From an uncultured Prevotellaceae bacterium (GTDB taxonomy: Bacteria > Bacteroidota > Bacteroidia > Bacteroidales > Bacteroidaceae), in assembly GCA_902801155.1 (NCBI GenBank), contig CADCHG010000016.1:1-63777 (forward strand): a DNA stretch of 63,777 nt. The letters run 5' to 3'. Made by a program: the position numbers and the translations under genes. Each line of letters starts with the position of its first letter. The stretch's first letter is position 1. The notes beneath the pieces were generated by a model. It searched no databases, was not told the origin of the DNA, and was given only the letters and a program-made list of their open reading frames with translations. Below, in pieces: positions 5,506 to 14,400 of this stretch.

Positions 5506-7728
5506 TTAATTAACAACCTTGATAACCTTAACTGCGTAAGCGCCGTTGTTCTGATTGTAAACATCGAAGTAGAAATAGTAATTATCAGCTGAGGTTGTAT
5601 GGTGTCCAGTTGCCTTTGTAGCAGGGTCGATGGTAGCCTCTACAAGCCCTGTTACATCTTCACCAACCTTTGTCTGCTTGAATGTGTAAGATACGAAGTC
5701 TTTATTAGCATCAACATTCTTGACGAAGTATACCTTATTAGCAGCTGCAGTACCAGAAGTAAGAGGAGTCTCTGTACCATCAAGTTTAACCTCATAGAAA
5801 AGTGTAGGTGTACTAGTAGCAGTTGCATCAGCAACAACATTGTAAATCTTCGTATCTGATGTTGGCTCCTTAGTAGCATATACATAAGCGTATATGCCAG
5901 CTTCAAGCTGATCGATATCAATCTTGGCAACAGAACCAGAAGTCAAACCTGTGATTTCATTATCATCAACACCATTAACGATTTTTGTTACAGTATTGTC
6001 AATGTTACCATTTGTAGTAAGAGTGATACCATTGCGACCTGCAGGACTTGCGTCGCCATAAGAATTTGTACGGTTCTGGAGAGCATCCATAACTGTAGCC
6101 TCAGAAATAGGAGTACCCGTTGTATTTACAGCGAAGAGGAGAGAATTGGTAGCTCCAAGATCAGTTACGAGAGCTGGAGTACCGTTGTTGTTCATTACCT
6201 GAACATAAAGATCCTTTACATTAGTCTGATCTACACCTGCCTTCTGAGCCTTGCTATACTCATCTTGAGCTTTAGGATCATGTCCCTGCTGATAAGTTGT
6301 GATAGAAGGAGTTGCAACAGTTGTGATAGTTGCCTGATCAGCATTTGCATCGATGAAGTTTGTTACAACAGCATCGAAGGTGATTGGGAAGAGTCCCTTT
6401 GGATCACCAGATAACGTGCTTGTCCAACCGTTAGAGTTGTCAGAAATCTTGAAGACGTATGTGTAAGCGTAGTTAGGCTGCCATGCTGTATAAGTAGCAG
6501 GAACTACTGCCTTTGCACCATAGACCTTGATTTCCTCCTTAGAACCGTCAGTTGAAACGAGAGTATAGTCAACACGGAGAGTCAGAGCCTTGCCGGTTGA
6601 ATTAGGGATAACTGCTGTGTAGAAATTATCAGCAGATGAACCTGCATACGTTGCATTTGGAAGAGATCTGCCAAGGTAGATATTACCTGCAGCCTCATGT
6701 GCCTCTTCTTCACCATACTGAGCAGTAAGAGTACCGAAGCCCTTTGTAGTAGAAGTAGCACCACCAGTAACTTCACCAACAGTTACACTTGCCTTGTTGT
6801 AATCCGTAGTCTGAGGAGCAGTACGATGCTCTGTACCAATATGAGGATAGAAAACTGTTACCTCACCACTCTGTGGGAGAACATCAGAACCCATTGTGAA
6901 GAGTGTAGCTGCAGTTGTTGTTCCAGAACCAAGATCTGTAGGAGCAGTAGGATTAGCATCAGAAGTGTAGAACTTAACATCCTTAATAGAATAGCCAGGG
7001 ACTGTCTCATAAAGAGCTATACGAGCTTTAGCAGCCATGTTTCTGAATGTAAGGGTTACAGGAGCACCATAGTTTGCTTTCAAAACTGTATTGATGTCTG
7101 TATAGTAACACTGGAGGAGGTCTTCAGCACTTAATGCGGTCAATTGGAAGCCATTTGAGGCAAGGGTTGATCCTGTGTTGATACGAGTAACCTTAACCTT
7201 GCTACCTTCAACAGCAGCATCTGTAACAGCCTCACGTAGACCTGTTGACCATGCAATGAAGTCATACTGGGCAGTAGAATAGTCCCAGTATTTTACAGTC
7301 TGAGCCTGAGCTGTTCCTGCTCCATGAAGAGCGCTCCATGTAGCTGGTGTCATGCGACCTGTGATACCTGTCTGCTTACCAACATATTCCCAGTTATTGG
7401 TGTTGGTCTCTGTTGTACCTGCAGAGTTGTAGTCGTAACCTACGAGGTAGTTGTCGAATACTACATCAGTAGAAGGAGAGTTCGTTTGCTCTGTACCTTT
7501 AGTTCCCTCTACTACGAACATGCCACCGAGTTTTTCTGCAGCAGTAGCGCCTACAAATTCACCTGCACGTGTGGTCTTTGCATTACCTGCAACGAATGTG
7601 ATTTCACCATTACCTTGCTTTGCTACCTCTTGGCCGTTATCGGTACCCAAGAAATCATTATCGGAGCAACCTACCAATGTTAGTGATGTTAGGGCCACGA
7701 ATCCTATTAGATAATTAGAAGTTTTCAT
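5506..7728 (-). CDS. Fimbrillin family lipoprotein (Mfa/FimA-like), operon 1
   Basis: This 740-residue protein has a type II signal peptide (LTLVGC, lipid cysteine at 21). TTR-A at residues 52-55 matches the arginine at which FimA-type pilins are cut before strand exchange. The NWEYVGK, QTVKYWD and IAWS segments are shared with the fimbrillins of operon 2. The first half (to about residue 450) looks like the Mfa_like_1 pilin domain, ending with YTAWQPNYAYTYVFKI. The long C-terminal extension is threonine/asparagine-rich and beta-type. It is the last gene of the operon, separated from the upstream DUF5119-like gene by 267 bp with a palindrome, and ends at a strong terminator. Role: shaft or tip subunit of a type V pilus, inferred. 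Confidence 0.83.
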   Translation of the reverse strand: MKTSNYLIGFVALTSLTLVGCSDNDFLGTDNGQEVAKQGNGEITFVAGNAKTTRAGEFVGATAAEKLGGMFVVEGTKGTEQTNSPSTDVVFDNYLVGYDYNSAGTTETNTNNWEYVGKQTGITGRMTPATWSALHGAGTAQAQTVKYWDYSTAQYDFIAWSTGLREAVTDAAVEGSKVKVTRINTGSTLASNGFQLTALSAEDLLQCYYTDINTVLKANYGAPVTLTFRNMAAKARIALYETVPGYSIKDVKFYTSDANPTAPTDLGSGTTTAATLFTMGSDVLPQSGEVTVFYPHIGTEHRTAPQTTDYNKASVTVGEVTGGATSTTKGFGTLTAQYGEEEAHEAAGNIYLGRSLPNATYAGSSADNFYTAVIPNSTGKALTLRVDYTLVSTDGSKEEIKVYGAKAVVPATYTAWQPNYAYTYVFKISDNSNGWTSTLSGDPKGLFPITFDAVVTNFIDANADQATITTVATPSITTYQQGHDPKAQDEYSKAQKAGVDQTNVKDLYVQVMNNNGTPALVTDLGATNSLLFAVNTTGTPISEATVMDALQNRTNSYGDASPAGRNGITLTTNGNIDNTVTKIVNGVDDNEITGLTSGSVAKIDIDQLEAGIYAYVYATKEPTSDTKIYNVVADATATSTPTLFYEVKLDGTETPLTSGTAAANKVYFVKNVDANKDFVSYTFKQTKVGEDVTGLVEATIDPATKATGHHTTSADNYYFYFDVYNQNNGAYAVKVIKVVN

Positions 7729-7950
7729 AACTTGAATGTTTTTTTTGGTTTTGTTATTAATGTTTTTTGTGTTTTCTGACTAATCCCTCGCAAACAAGGT
7801 GATAGTCATGGGCTGACCAGAGTCAGCAGGAATGAGTGTAAGTTTAATTTCTTTCTGTGTCTTTTTTTAATGAGTTTTAGAGTGTTAATACTTATTTTAT
7901 TTTTGTTTTTTCTATATATAATTTGCAATTGAGGAAGTAAGAGTAAGAGT
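7729..7950. other. Leader of the fimbrillin gene
   Basis: This AT-rich gap lies before the 740-residue fimbrillin. On the plus strand it has T tracts and TTTTTTAATGAG. On the minus strand I find no convincing TTTG/TAnnTTTG pair. With the GC-rich palindrome at 7951-7993 it separates the gene from the upstream one and may hold a processing or attenuation site, but I see nothing definite. Confidence 0.4.
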
Positions 7951-7993
7951 GTAGCCTTCCGGCTCTCCCCCTAAGGGGGAGCGGGAAGGGGGT
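7951..7993. repeat. GC-rich palindromic element (GCCTTCCGGCT family)
   Basis: GCCTTCCGGCTCTCCCC is followed by a perfect inverted repeat CTCCCCCTAAGGGGGAG. It lies 2 bp after the stop codon of the DUF5119-like gene. Two closely related copies occur at 41611-41659 and 41916-41964, the second again 1 bp after a fimbrial stop codon. It could stop or attenuate transcription inside the operon. Confidence 0.7.
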
Positions 7994-7995
7994 CG

Positions 7996-9204
7996 TTACA
8001 TCGGAATCTCGTAGGTCAACGTGTCAAAGTCCTTGACTACAGCATCGAAGCCTGAGCCTGACTTTCTTGACGGAATCTTGATGGTATCAACATCAATCTC
8101 AATGGTGATGATTCCGCCCTTGTAGCGTCGCTTCACCTGCGGGGTGACATCGAACACGTAGGTTGAGTCGAGTCCGTTGTTGAAGTACATGTTCACATCG
8201 AGGAAGTTTTTCACCTTACTGTCGTCTGCAGAGGCGCGTGTAGCGCGACTCGGATTTAGATTGCAGAGACCGAAGGTAAAGAGTCGTCCGCCGATGATAT
8301 CGACGTCTTCTCCATCCTTCATGATGTGACGCTTCATTCTCTGATAGAAGTTCACCGAGATCTCATCATCTGAGGTGTAGCCTGTATTGAGGTTTGTCTG
8401 TCGAGCCATACCTGACAGGTTTGCCGATCCCTCTACTCCTGCTACTCGTCCTCGGTTGTTGTAGAGGATGACCTGCGTGAGGTAGATGTAGGTACGAGGG
8501 AGAAGCTGCATACGTGCGTTCTTGTAATAGACGTTTCGCTCCTCGTCGTAGCCGTCGTAGTCGGCAGGATCCTGTGAGACGTAGAGGTCTTCGTAGTAAC
8601 CTCCGAAGAGGAACTCAGGCTGGTAGTAGGCGAACTGATGCTTCGGAGAATGTCTTGCCGGCGCCATACCTGCGTTTGTGTAACAGGTGATGTATTCGTA
8701 GGTTGAGGATTCATCGAAGTGGAGCGACTGAACTCCGTCGATGGTCTGCACCTCGTTCCAGGCAAGGATGTCATAATATCCGAAGTTATAGCGTGCCGAT
8801 AACCTTCTGCCTTGTATCTGGTGTTCGTTAGGCGATTTATGTATGCCTTTTGCATCCGCTCCAGTATAGTAGCGACGGATATTAAACACCTCAGGATTGA
8901 CGATATCCCATGTTCCAAAGATCGCGTTGTCTTGATTATCCCATCCATAGTACCATTCATCTCTCCAGTTGTATGTGGAGTCGTAGTACTCGTTGTGTTC
9001 CTCGTCGATGACCAGGGAGTAGTCCCAGAGGACGTCGAGGTCGAGATTTACCTCCGGCAGCGTCATGATGATGTCGGCTCCATCATCAGGAAAGTGAAGC
9101 GGCGGTTCTATGGTGCACGAGAAGAGCGAGAGCTGCAAGGCGAATAGTACCGATACCCAATGGGCGGGGCGCCAAATATGACGCCTGTTATTATTGCTAT
9201 TCAT
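7996..9204 (-). CDS. DUF5119-like lipoprotein of fimbrial operon 1
   Basis: This 402-residue protein has a signal peptide with lipobox LFSC (cysteine at about 30). The mature part is rich in tyrosine, aspartate and tryptophan (WRDEWYYGWDNQDN), with beta-strand patterns and a C-terminal segment RRYKGGIITIEID. Its size, its place between a DUF3575-like protein and a fimbrillin, and its opening PEVNLDLDVLWDYSL resemble DUF5119 proteins that accompany fimbrial loci in the Bacteroidales. The start overlaps the previous gene by 8 bp, so the two are probably translationally coupled. A role in pilus anchoring or assembly is inferred from context only. Confidence 0.7.
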   Translation of the reverse strand: MNSNNNRRHIWRPAHWVSVLFALQLSLFSCTIEPPLHFPDDGADIIMTLPEVNLDLDVLWDYSLVIDEEHNEYYDSTYNWRDEWYYGWDNQDNAIFGTWDIVNPEVFNIRRYYTGADAKGIHKSPNEHQIQGRRLSARYNFGYYDILAWNEVQTIDGVQSLHFDESSTYEYITCYTNAGMAPARHSPKHQFAYYQPEFLFGGYYEDLYVSQDPADYDGYDEERNVYYKNARMQLLPRTYIYLTQVILYNNRGRVAGVEGSANLSGMARQTNLNTGYTSDDEISVNFYQRMKRHIMKDGEDVDIIGGRLFTFGLCNLNPSRATRASADDSKVKNFLDVNMYFNNGLDSTYVFDVTPQVKRRYKGGIITIEIDVDTIKIPSRKSGSGFDAVVKDFDTLTYEIPM

Positions 9205-10735
9205 CGGCGCCTCCTTTCTTTCTTTGATACAGTTCCGAGCGATTGAAGCTTACGCCCTTCTTCTGTATTCTTCGGAAGAGCAGGTCGTATGTGAGATGCA
9301 CTCCGATGTTTGTCGGACCTAACCATGAAAAGACGTGGTTGCGTTCCTTGAAGTTCTCTTTCTTTCCGAGGTAGTCGTAATAGTAGAGCCCGTCTTCTAT
9401 TGTTGACTTCGGATTGCCATAGACGTAAGGGTCGTACTTGGTTCGGTAGTATCCCACTCCGAGGCTGAACTCCAAACGCCAGCGCTTGTTGCGGCTGATG
9501 TTCATGGTGTAGCCAATGATGGCACCTGCTCCGAGGCCTTCGCCTTCCCATCCCTTTGTCTTGCTAAGGCCTATACCATATATATTAGTATGGACGTAGC
9601 CAGAGACGTAAGGACCAATGAACTGCCCCTGCCCTACGAAGTAGTAACGGCCTTCGAGAACGTAGTCTCTTATTTGCCAGAACTGCTGTCTGCTCCAATG
9701 GTGCCAGTACGGACCTGTGAAGCCGAGGTTGGCTGTGAAGTGACCCGTGAGAGGATAGTATTCCAGTTGCACGTTAGGACTTGGTGCCCAGTAGTGTCCC
9801 GGTAGATAGAAGAAGTCATACAGCAGGTTAGTCCTTATGCCGAGGATATGCCGGCGGTAGAGACGAAGCGGTACGAACGGTACTTCCTTACTGTCAGGTT
9901 CTTGAATAAGATCCGCCCCATAGAGTACAGGTTTTCCGATGTCTCCGTAAGGCTCTATTATGAGCTTAGGAATGGTCTCCTGTTCTGGAAGAATCTCGAT
10001 GGCGATGCTGTCAGGTTTGTTCTGCATTCCGGAATTGCCAGAACTTACAGGACTGCTGCTCGCCTGAGCCTGTGCTTTTTTCTTGAAGAAGAGTACTACG
10101 CGTGCTACTCGTAGCTTTGGGTAGTAGATTTTGTAAAGTCTGTTCCAGAGCCTACCTCCGTCAATTCTCTTAAGGTGCTGTTTCAGCTGGGCTAGCATTC
10201 CAGCCTTATGGTACTTGTCAACGAGCGATTTTACGGTTTTGTAACTTGGATCGTTGGCTTCCTTCATGAGATATAGGAGTTGACCATAGTCTTCAGGCTG
10301 GTCATCGTAGGTGCTGTGCTCTTCGGGAAACTTCAAGTGTCGATTTATGTAATCAAATGCGTGAGCTGAGCGTTCTCGGCTCAATGTCTGGTTCCATCGA
10401 TATGGACCTTCTGGTGATGATGCGCCTCTTACCATCATGGCGTGTGGCTTGAGGCTGTCAGTGTTTATCTGCGGTATCAGATCCCGAATCAGTTCCTTTA
10501 CAGATTCCTGTGTTGAATCGACTCGGTAAACATCTACTGGAAATATTACCTTTAGTGCTACCTTGTAGAACTGTTCGTCGGTGATGGATGGTTCCTGATT
10601 CTCGTCTAATATAAATATGTATGGATATTTACTGAAACGAGCGGAGTCGTCAGACTGGCTAAAAACACTTACAAATACTGTCAGCATCAAGGTAAGTAGT
10701 AGAGAGCGTCTATGTCTTCTGACCATCTGCATCAT
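9197..10735 (-). CDS. OmpA-like / DUF3575-like outer-membrane protein of fimbrial operon 1
   Basis: This 512-residue protein has a signal peptide (LLLTLMLTVFVSVFS-Q). Residues about 60-140 carry an OmpA-like segment with VRGASSPEGPYRWNQTLS followed by RERSAHAFDYI. A linker rich in alanine, serine and lysine spans about 210-250. From about 290 the protein shows alternating aromatic strands (LLYDFFYLPGHYWAPSPNVQ, LEYYPLTGHFTANLGF) typical of a DUF3575 beta-barrel. It is the first gene of the operon, just downstream of a good promoter, and overlaps the next gene by 8 bp. A likely role is an outer-membrane anchor that also contacts peptidoglycan, supporting the pilus; this is inferred. Confidence 0.75.
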   Translation of the reverse strand: MMQMVRRHRRSLLLTLMLTVFVSVFSQSDDSARFSKYPYIFILDENQEPSITDEQFYKVALKVIFPVDVYRVDSTQESVKELIRDLIPQINTDSLKPHAMMVRGASSPEGPYRWNQTLSRERSAHAFDYINRHLKFPEEHSTYDDQPEDYGQLLYLMKEANDPSYKTVKSLVDKYHKAGMLAQLKQHLKRIDGGRLWNRLYKIYYPKLRVARVVLFFKKKAQAQASSSPVSSGNSGMQNKPDSIAIEILPEQETIPKLIIEPYGDIGKPVLYGADLIQEPDSKEVPFVPLRLYRRHILGIRTNLLYDFFYLPGHYWAPSPNVQLEYYPLTGHFTANLGFTGPYWHHWSRQQFWQIRDYVLEGRYYFVGQGQFIGPYVSGYVHTNIYGIGLSKTKGWEGEGLGAGAIIGYTMNISRNKRWRLEFSLGVGYYRTKYDPYVYGNPKSTIEDGLYYYDYLGKKENFKERNHVFSWLGPTNIGVHLTYDLLFRRIQKKGVSFNRSELYQRKKGGADE

Positions 10736-10794
10736 TCATGTTTTGGTATTTTTTAAGGGTTATTATTTTTTATATTTTTTTGTTTATTGTTTTG

Positions 10795-10825
10795 CAAATT
10801 TAAGTATTTTTCTTCAAAATTGCAA
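10795..10825 (-). promoter_or_regulatory. Promoter of fimbrial operon 1
   Basis: Minus strand: TTGC (10825-10822), 19 nt, then TAAATTTG (10802-10795). The -7 box fits TAnnTTTG; the upstream box is TTGC rather than TTTG. It lies about 60 nt before the ATG at 10735. The stretch 10826-11123 upstream is AT-rich with no feature I can support. Confidence 0.65.
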
Positions 10826-11123
10826 GAAAAAGATGTTAAAAAATCAGTCTTTTTGAAAAAAAACTGCATTTTTCGCAATTTTTCATGTAATTTGCAATAG
10901 AAACTGAGGGATTTTCTTACAAATTCCAACAAAAACGTGCTTTTGTACGAAATAAATGCACTTTTTACACGTTATCGCACACAATTTTTGAGTGTATCTT
11001 TTTCACTTCTACGGAGTTGGCACGAAGAAGCCATCAAGACAAAGAAAAATTCCAATCTTACCAATTCTTCATTTTATATCAAAATTAGAATTAATTCTTG
11101 ATAAAAATGGAATGCCACCTATG

Positions 11124-11312
11124 AGGGCTGTAAGCCCGATATCTAAAAGGGCAGTCCGTAAGGGCTGTTATATAAAGGCGGTCATAGTAATTTGAGTGCC
11201 GTAGGTACGATATCTATAATAAGTGCCGCACATACAGCGCTCCATGAACTACGCCTATCTATTTTAACGGCGCTTACGCACCGCCCTTTTAGATGTCGCA
11301 CCTACGGCGCTC
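11124..11312. repeat. Compound inverted-repeat element
   Basis: Two pairs of inverted arms are visible. GAGTGCCGTAGGTACGATAT (starting 11194) pairs with the arm ending GCACCTACGGCGCTC at 11312. The block ATCTAAAAGGGCAGTCCGTA (about 11141) pairs with TTACGCACCGCCCTTTTAGA near 11273-11292. A third, outlying copy in the opposite sense lies at 5-50. Short open frames crossing the element are by-products of the repeats. Possibly a miniature mobile element. Confidence 0.7.
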
Positions 11313-11390
11313 ATTGGCCGCTTGTCTAATTCTCCAAAAAAGACTGGGCATATAAGCCGTTTATGATACCCTTAAAACTCTTTTTCTGGA

Positions 11391-11445
11391 ATAAGAGTTA
11401 AATAAGAGCAGCATAAGAGGAACATAAGAGGAACTAAGGCGGAAG
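11391..11445. repeat. 11-bp tandem array (ATAAGAGnnnn)
   Basis: Five consecutive 11-bp units: ATAAGAGTTAA, ATAAGAGCAGC, ATAAGAGGAAC twice, then TAAGGCGGAAG. The array ends 9 bp before the stop codon position of the 3,191-residue gene (its 3' flank). Other gaps in this window hold arrays with the same 11-bp period but a different core word. Confidence 0.8.
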
Positions 11446-11454
11446 AATTTCCGA

Positions 11455-14400
11455 TTATTTCCTTACCGCCTTAGAGCCATTTATGATATATACCTGACCG
11501 CTATGAGGAGTGACCACACGACGGCCGGAGAGGTCATATATAGCATCTGTCTTGTAGTTGAGCAGGATATTGCAATCCAAGAGAGGCAAGCCCGTTGCAT
11601 CCTCCTCCGGAGCAAAGACGAAGCGTATGCCCTTGGCGAAAGACTTGCTCAGCGTGTCGTCCTCATCGGCTGTTGACGAATTGAACCGCTTGAAGTCCTC
11701 AACATCGAGATATGCCTTATGAGGATTGAGCCATGTGCCTGAGTATCTGTAGAAGCCTATACCGCTTATGGCAGGCTTATATGCAAGGGTATAGCAATTT
11801 GTTGTAGCAGCAGATACCCTCATATCTGAAGGATTACCGCTAAGGTAAGAATCATGAGAGTAGTTATAGCCCTCGGTATCTGTTGCCTTATGGGTTGAAC
11901 CATAGAATATATAGGTATCAACAGCACCATAAACCACATAGCCTATATTAGCCGTGATATAATCCACACGCTTCAAGGTTACGATATTCTCATCAATACT
12001 TACCGCAGCATAAACCTTGATATCGCCCTCAGGCACTCGGGCATTATTCGGCAGACAGATGGTTGACCATCCCTTGCCAGGAGTCTGCCCTATCTCGGCT
12101 ATTCTGAGTTCATACATCTCTGCCTCCTTATACTCTATCTCCTCGGAGTAGGCGCCAAGGCCTCCACGCTGATTGGCTGCACGAATCATATAGAAGCCCT
12201 CTCGCATATCTTCACCATAGAGACTGAAGTCGAGATTCGTATCTGCCACGTTAGCGAAGTATTTCCATTTGCCGTCGGAATCCTTCTTGAAGATGAAGTA
12301 GCAGAGGTCCATGCCGTCGGCACTCGCTTTCCACTTGAGAACGCCACCCTCGATACTGATATTGGTAACAGCCTCCCGTTGAGCAGTATATAAGGCAGGA
12401 TCAAATTCCAGCACTTCATTAACCTCATACTCGGAAGCCTCGGCATTTGTGAGAAGATAGTCATCAGAACCGGCAGCCGGAGCACAAGCGGCAAGAGAAC
12501 GTCTGCCGAGAGAGACGAGGTTACCATCGGCATCCTTTGTCTTGTACTCATGGAAACGCAGTACCATTCCACCATACATAGCACCCCAACCGGCATCACG
12601 AGGAAGAGCCGTAACGGTAGTGTTGATGAATGTGCAGGCAGGTGACTGGTTAGGAGCAACGCCCCACGGACGGGCAAGAGTCCAGTCCTTATCACCCATT
12701 TCCTGCATCGACTCTGGATCACTTTCCGTCGTAATAAGACAGTCGTTGAACACATAGCCCCATCTCTGATTCGCATTAGTGTGAGGAGCAGCAATGTTGT
12801 TTCCTGCGCGGTCACGATGTATGATATTACATTTCTCGAACCACACATTACCTCCACCGCTAATCCAATCCACTACTCCTGCAATAGAACAGTCCTCAAG
12901 ATATGCGCTGAAATGCGGATCAGTCTCGGAGTTACTGGTATAATATGTATCCTGATAACTCCACATGGACACATTCTTCAGAATAGAGCGGCTTGCATGA
13001 TCCTGAAGAACCACGGCACGTGCAGCATTATTCTGAGAAGCCGACATAGACTTGCGGTAGTTGAAACGATTCTCAAGAGTGAGGTCCTGAGCATAGAAAT
13101 CAGTTGCAGAAGCAGGAAGATGGAGAGTAGCCGTATAGCCGATACCCTCAATGACAGGTCTGTTGAATATCCTGGTACCATTCTCGCTCTGACCTATGAG
13201 CGAAACATTGGCACGTGAAATCCTTGTCTTGTTATTATCAAGGGTGGTGCCGAGCAGATCGTTGCGCTTCACGCCATCACCATCATATAAGGTTGTGGCA
13301 TCCTCTTTAGTAGAAGGCACAATCGTCTCATTACCCTCAAGCTCATACTCGCCATCAGGCACGAAGATATAGAAGCGGCCAAGACCAGAGGTATTATTAG
13401 CAGCATTAATACCTTCAGAAAGCGTACCGTCAACACCTACTATCCAATTGAACTTCCTATGCTCAACAGGAACGATCTCGGATGCTGTCCTGAACGTAAC
13501 GGAAATATCACTATCATACATGCCACCGAATACATCCTGCAGGGTATTGGCAGGAATAGTGAGGGTGTATTCCTTGTTCACTTCAAGATCCCAGTATCTG
13601 AGAACGAGAGTAGAACCCTGAAGGGCAGTAAGAGCATCACCCTGGGCAACACCTTCATTATACAGTCTTATGCCGGTACTGCTTTCCACAGCCTTCATCG
13701 TTCTGCTGAAACTGAGACTGATAGTACCGTCAATAGGCTGATCCAGAGGAATAACCTCGCTATTGTAACCTGTAGAATTGACATATATGCTCGGACTTCC
13801 CACAAGCATAGGACCTGTCTCAATAACAGGAATGAAGTTGAGATAATATGCGTCAATAGTAATACCACCATTTGAAACAAGATATACGATAGCCGTATGG
13901 TTGTCGATATTTGCCTGGGCAACAGAAATCTTACCATTCTCAGCAGTCGCAGTCACATTAGGGAACTCGTCATTCTCACCCACATTGAATGTGACATCAA
14001 TCTCAAAATTCTGTTTCAGACTTGCAAGCTGTGCAGCCGTAAGGGTTGTGCTGCCATAGGTAACGGATGCCAGTTCAGGCATATTGGCTGTGATAGGTCT
14101 GTATGTGATTGACAATGCCGTACACCAGGTATTGTAAACATTACCGTTGTTTCCGTCATCCTCGAACTCAACAGAATGCTGTGTCCATCCCAATACATAG
14201 GTATGGGATATCTTCGTAGCCTCAGCATGTTCAGAACCACAAATCTTAACAGAAGTAGGAATAGGGCTAAGAGCCTCAAGTTCTATGATACAATCCTTAA
14301 TGGCAGGGAATGTTATAGTGGAATGCTCGTTAATCTGACAACGGTCATCGTATGACGTGTTATCAAACTTTCCGGCAACCACATTTCCGTTTACCACCCA

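Noticed and set aside
10992-11195. Plus-strand frame of 67 codons before the CE8 gene end
   Set aside because: Its second half is the palindromic repeat and there is no protein-like composition.
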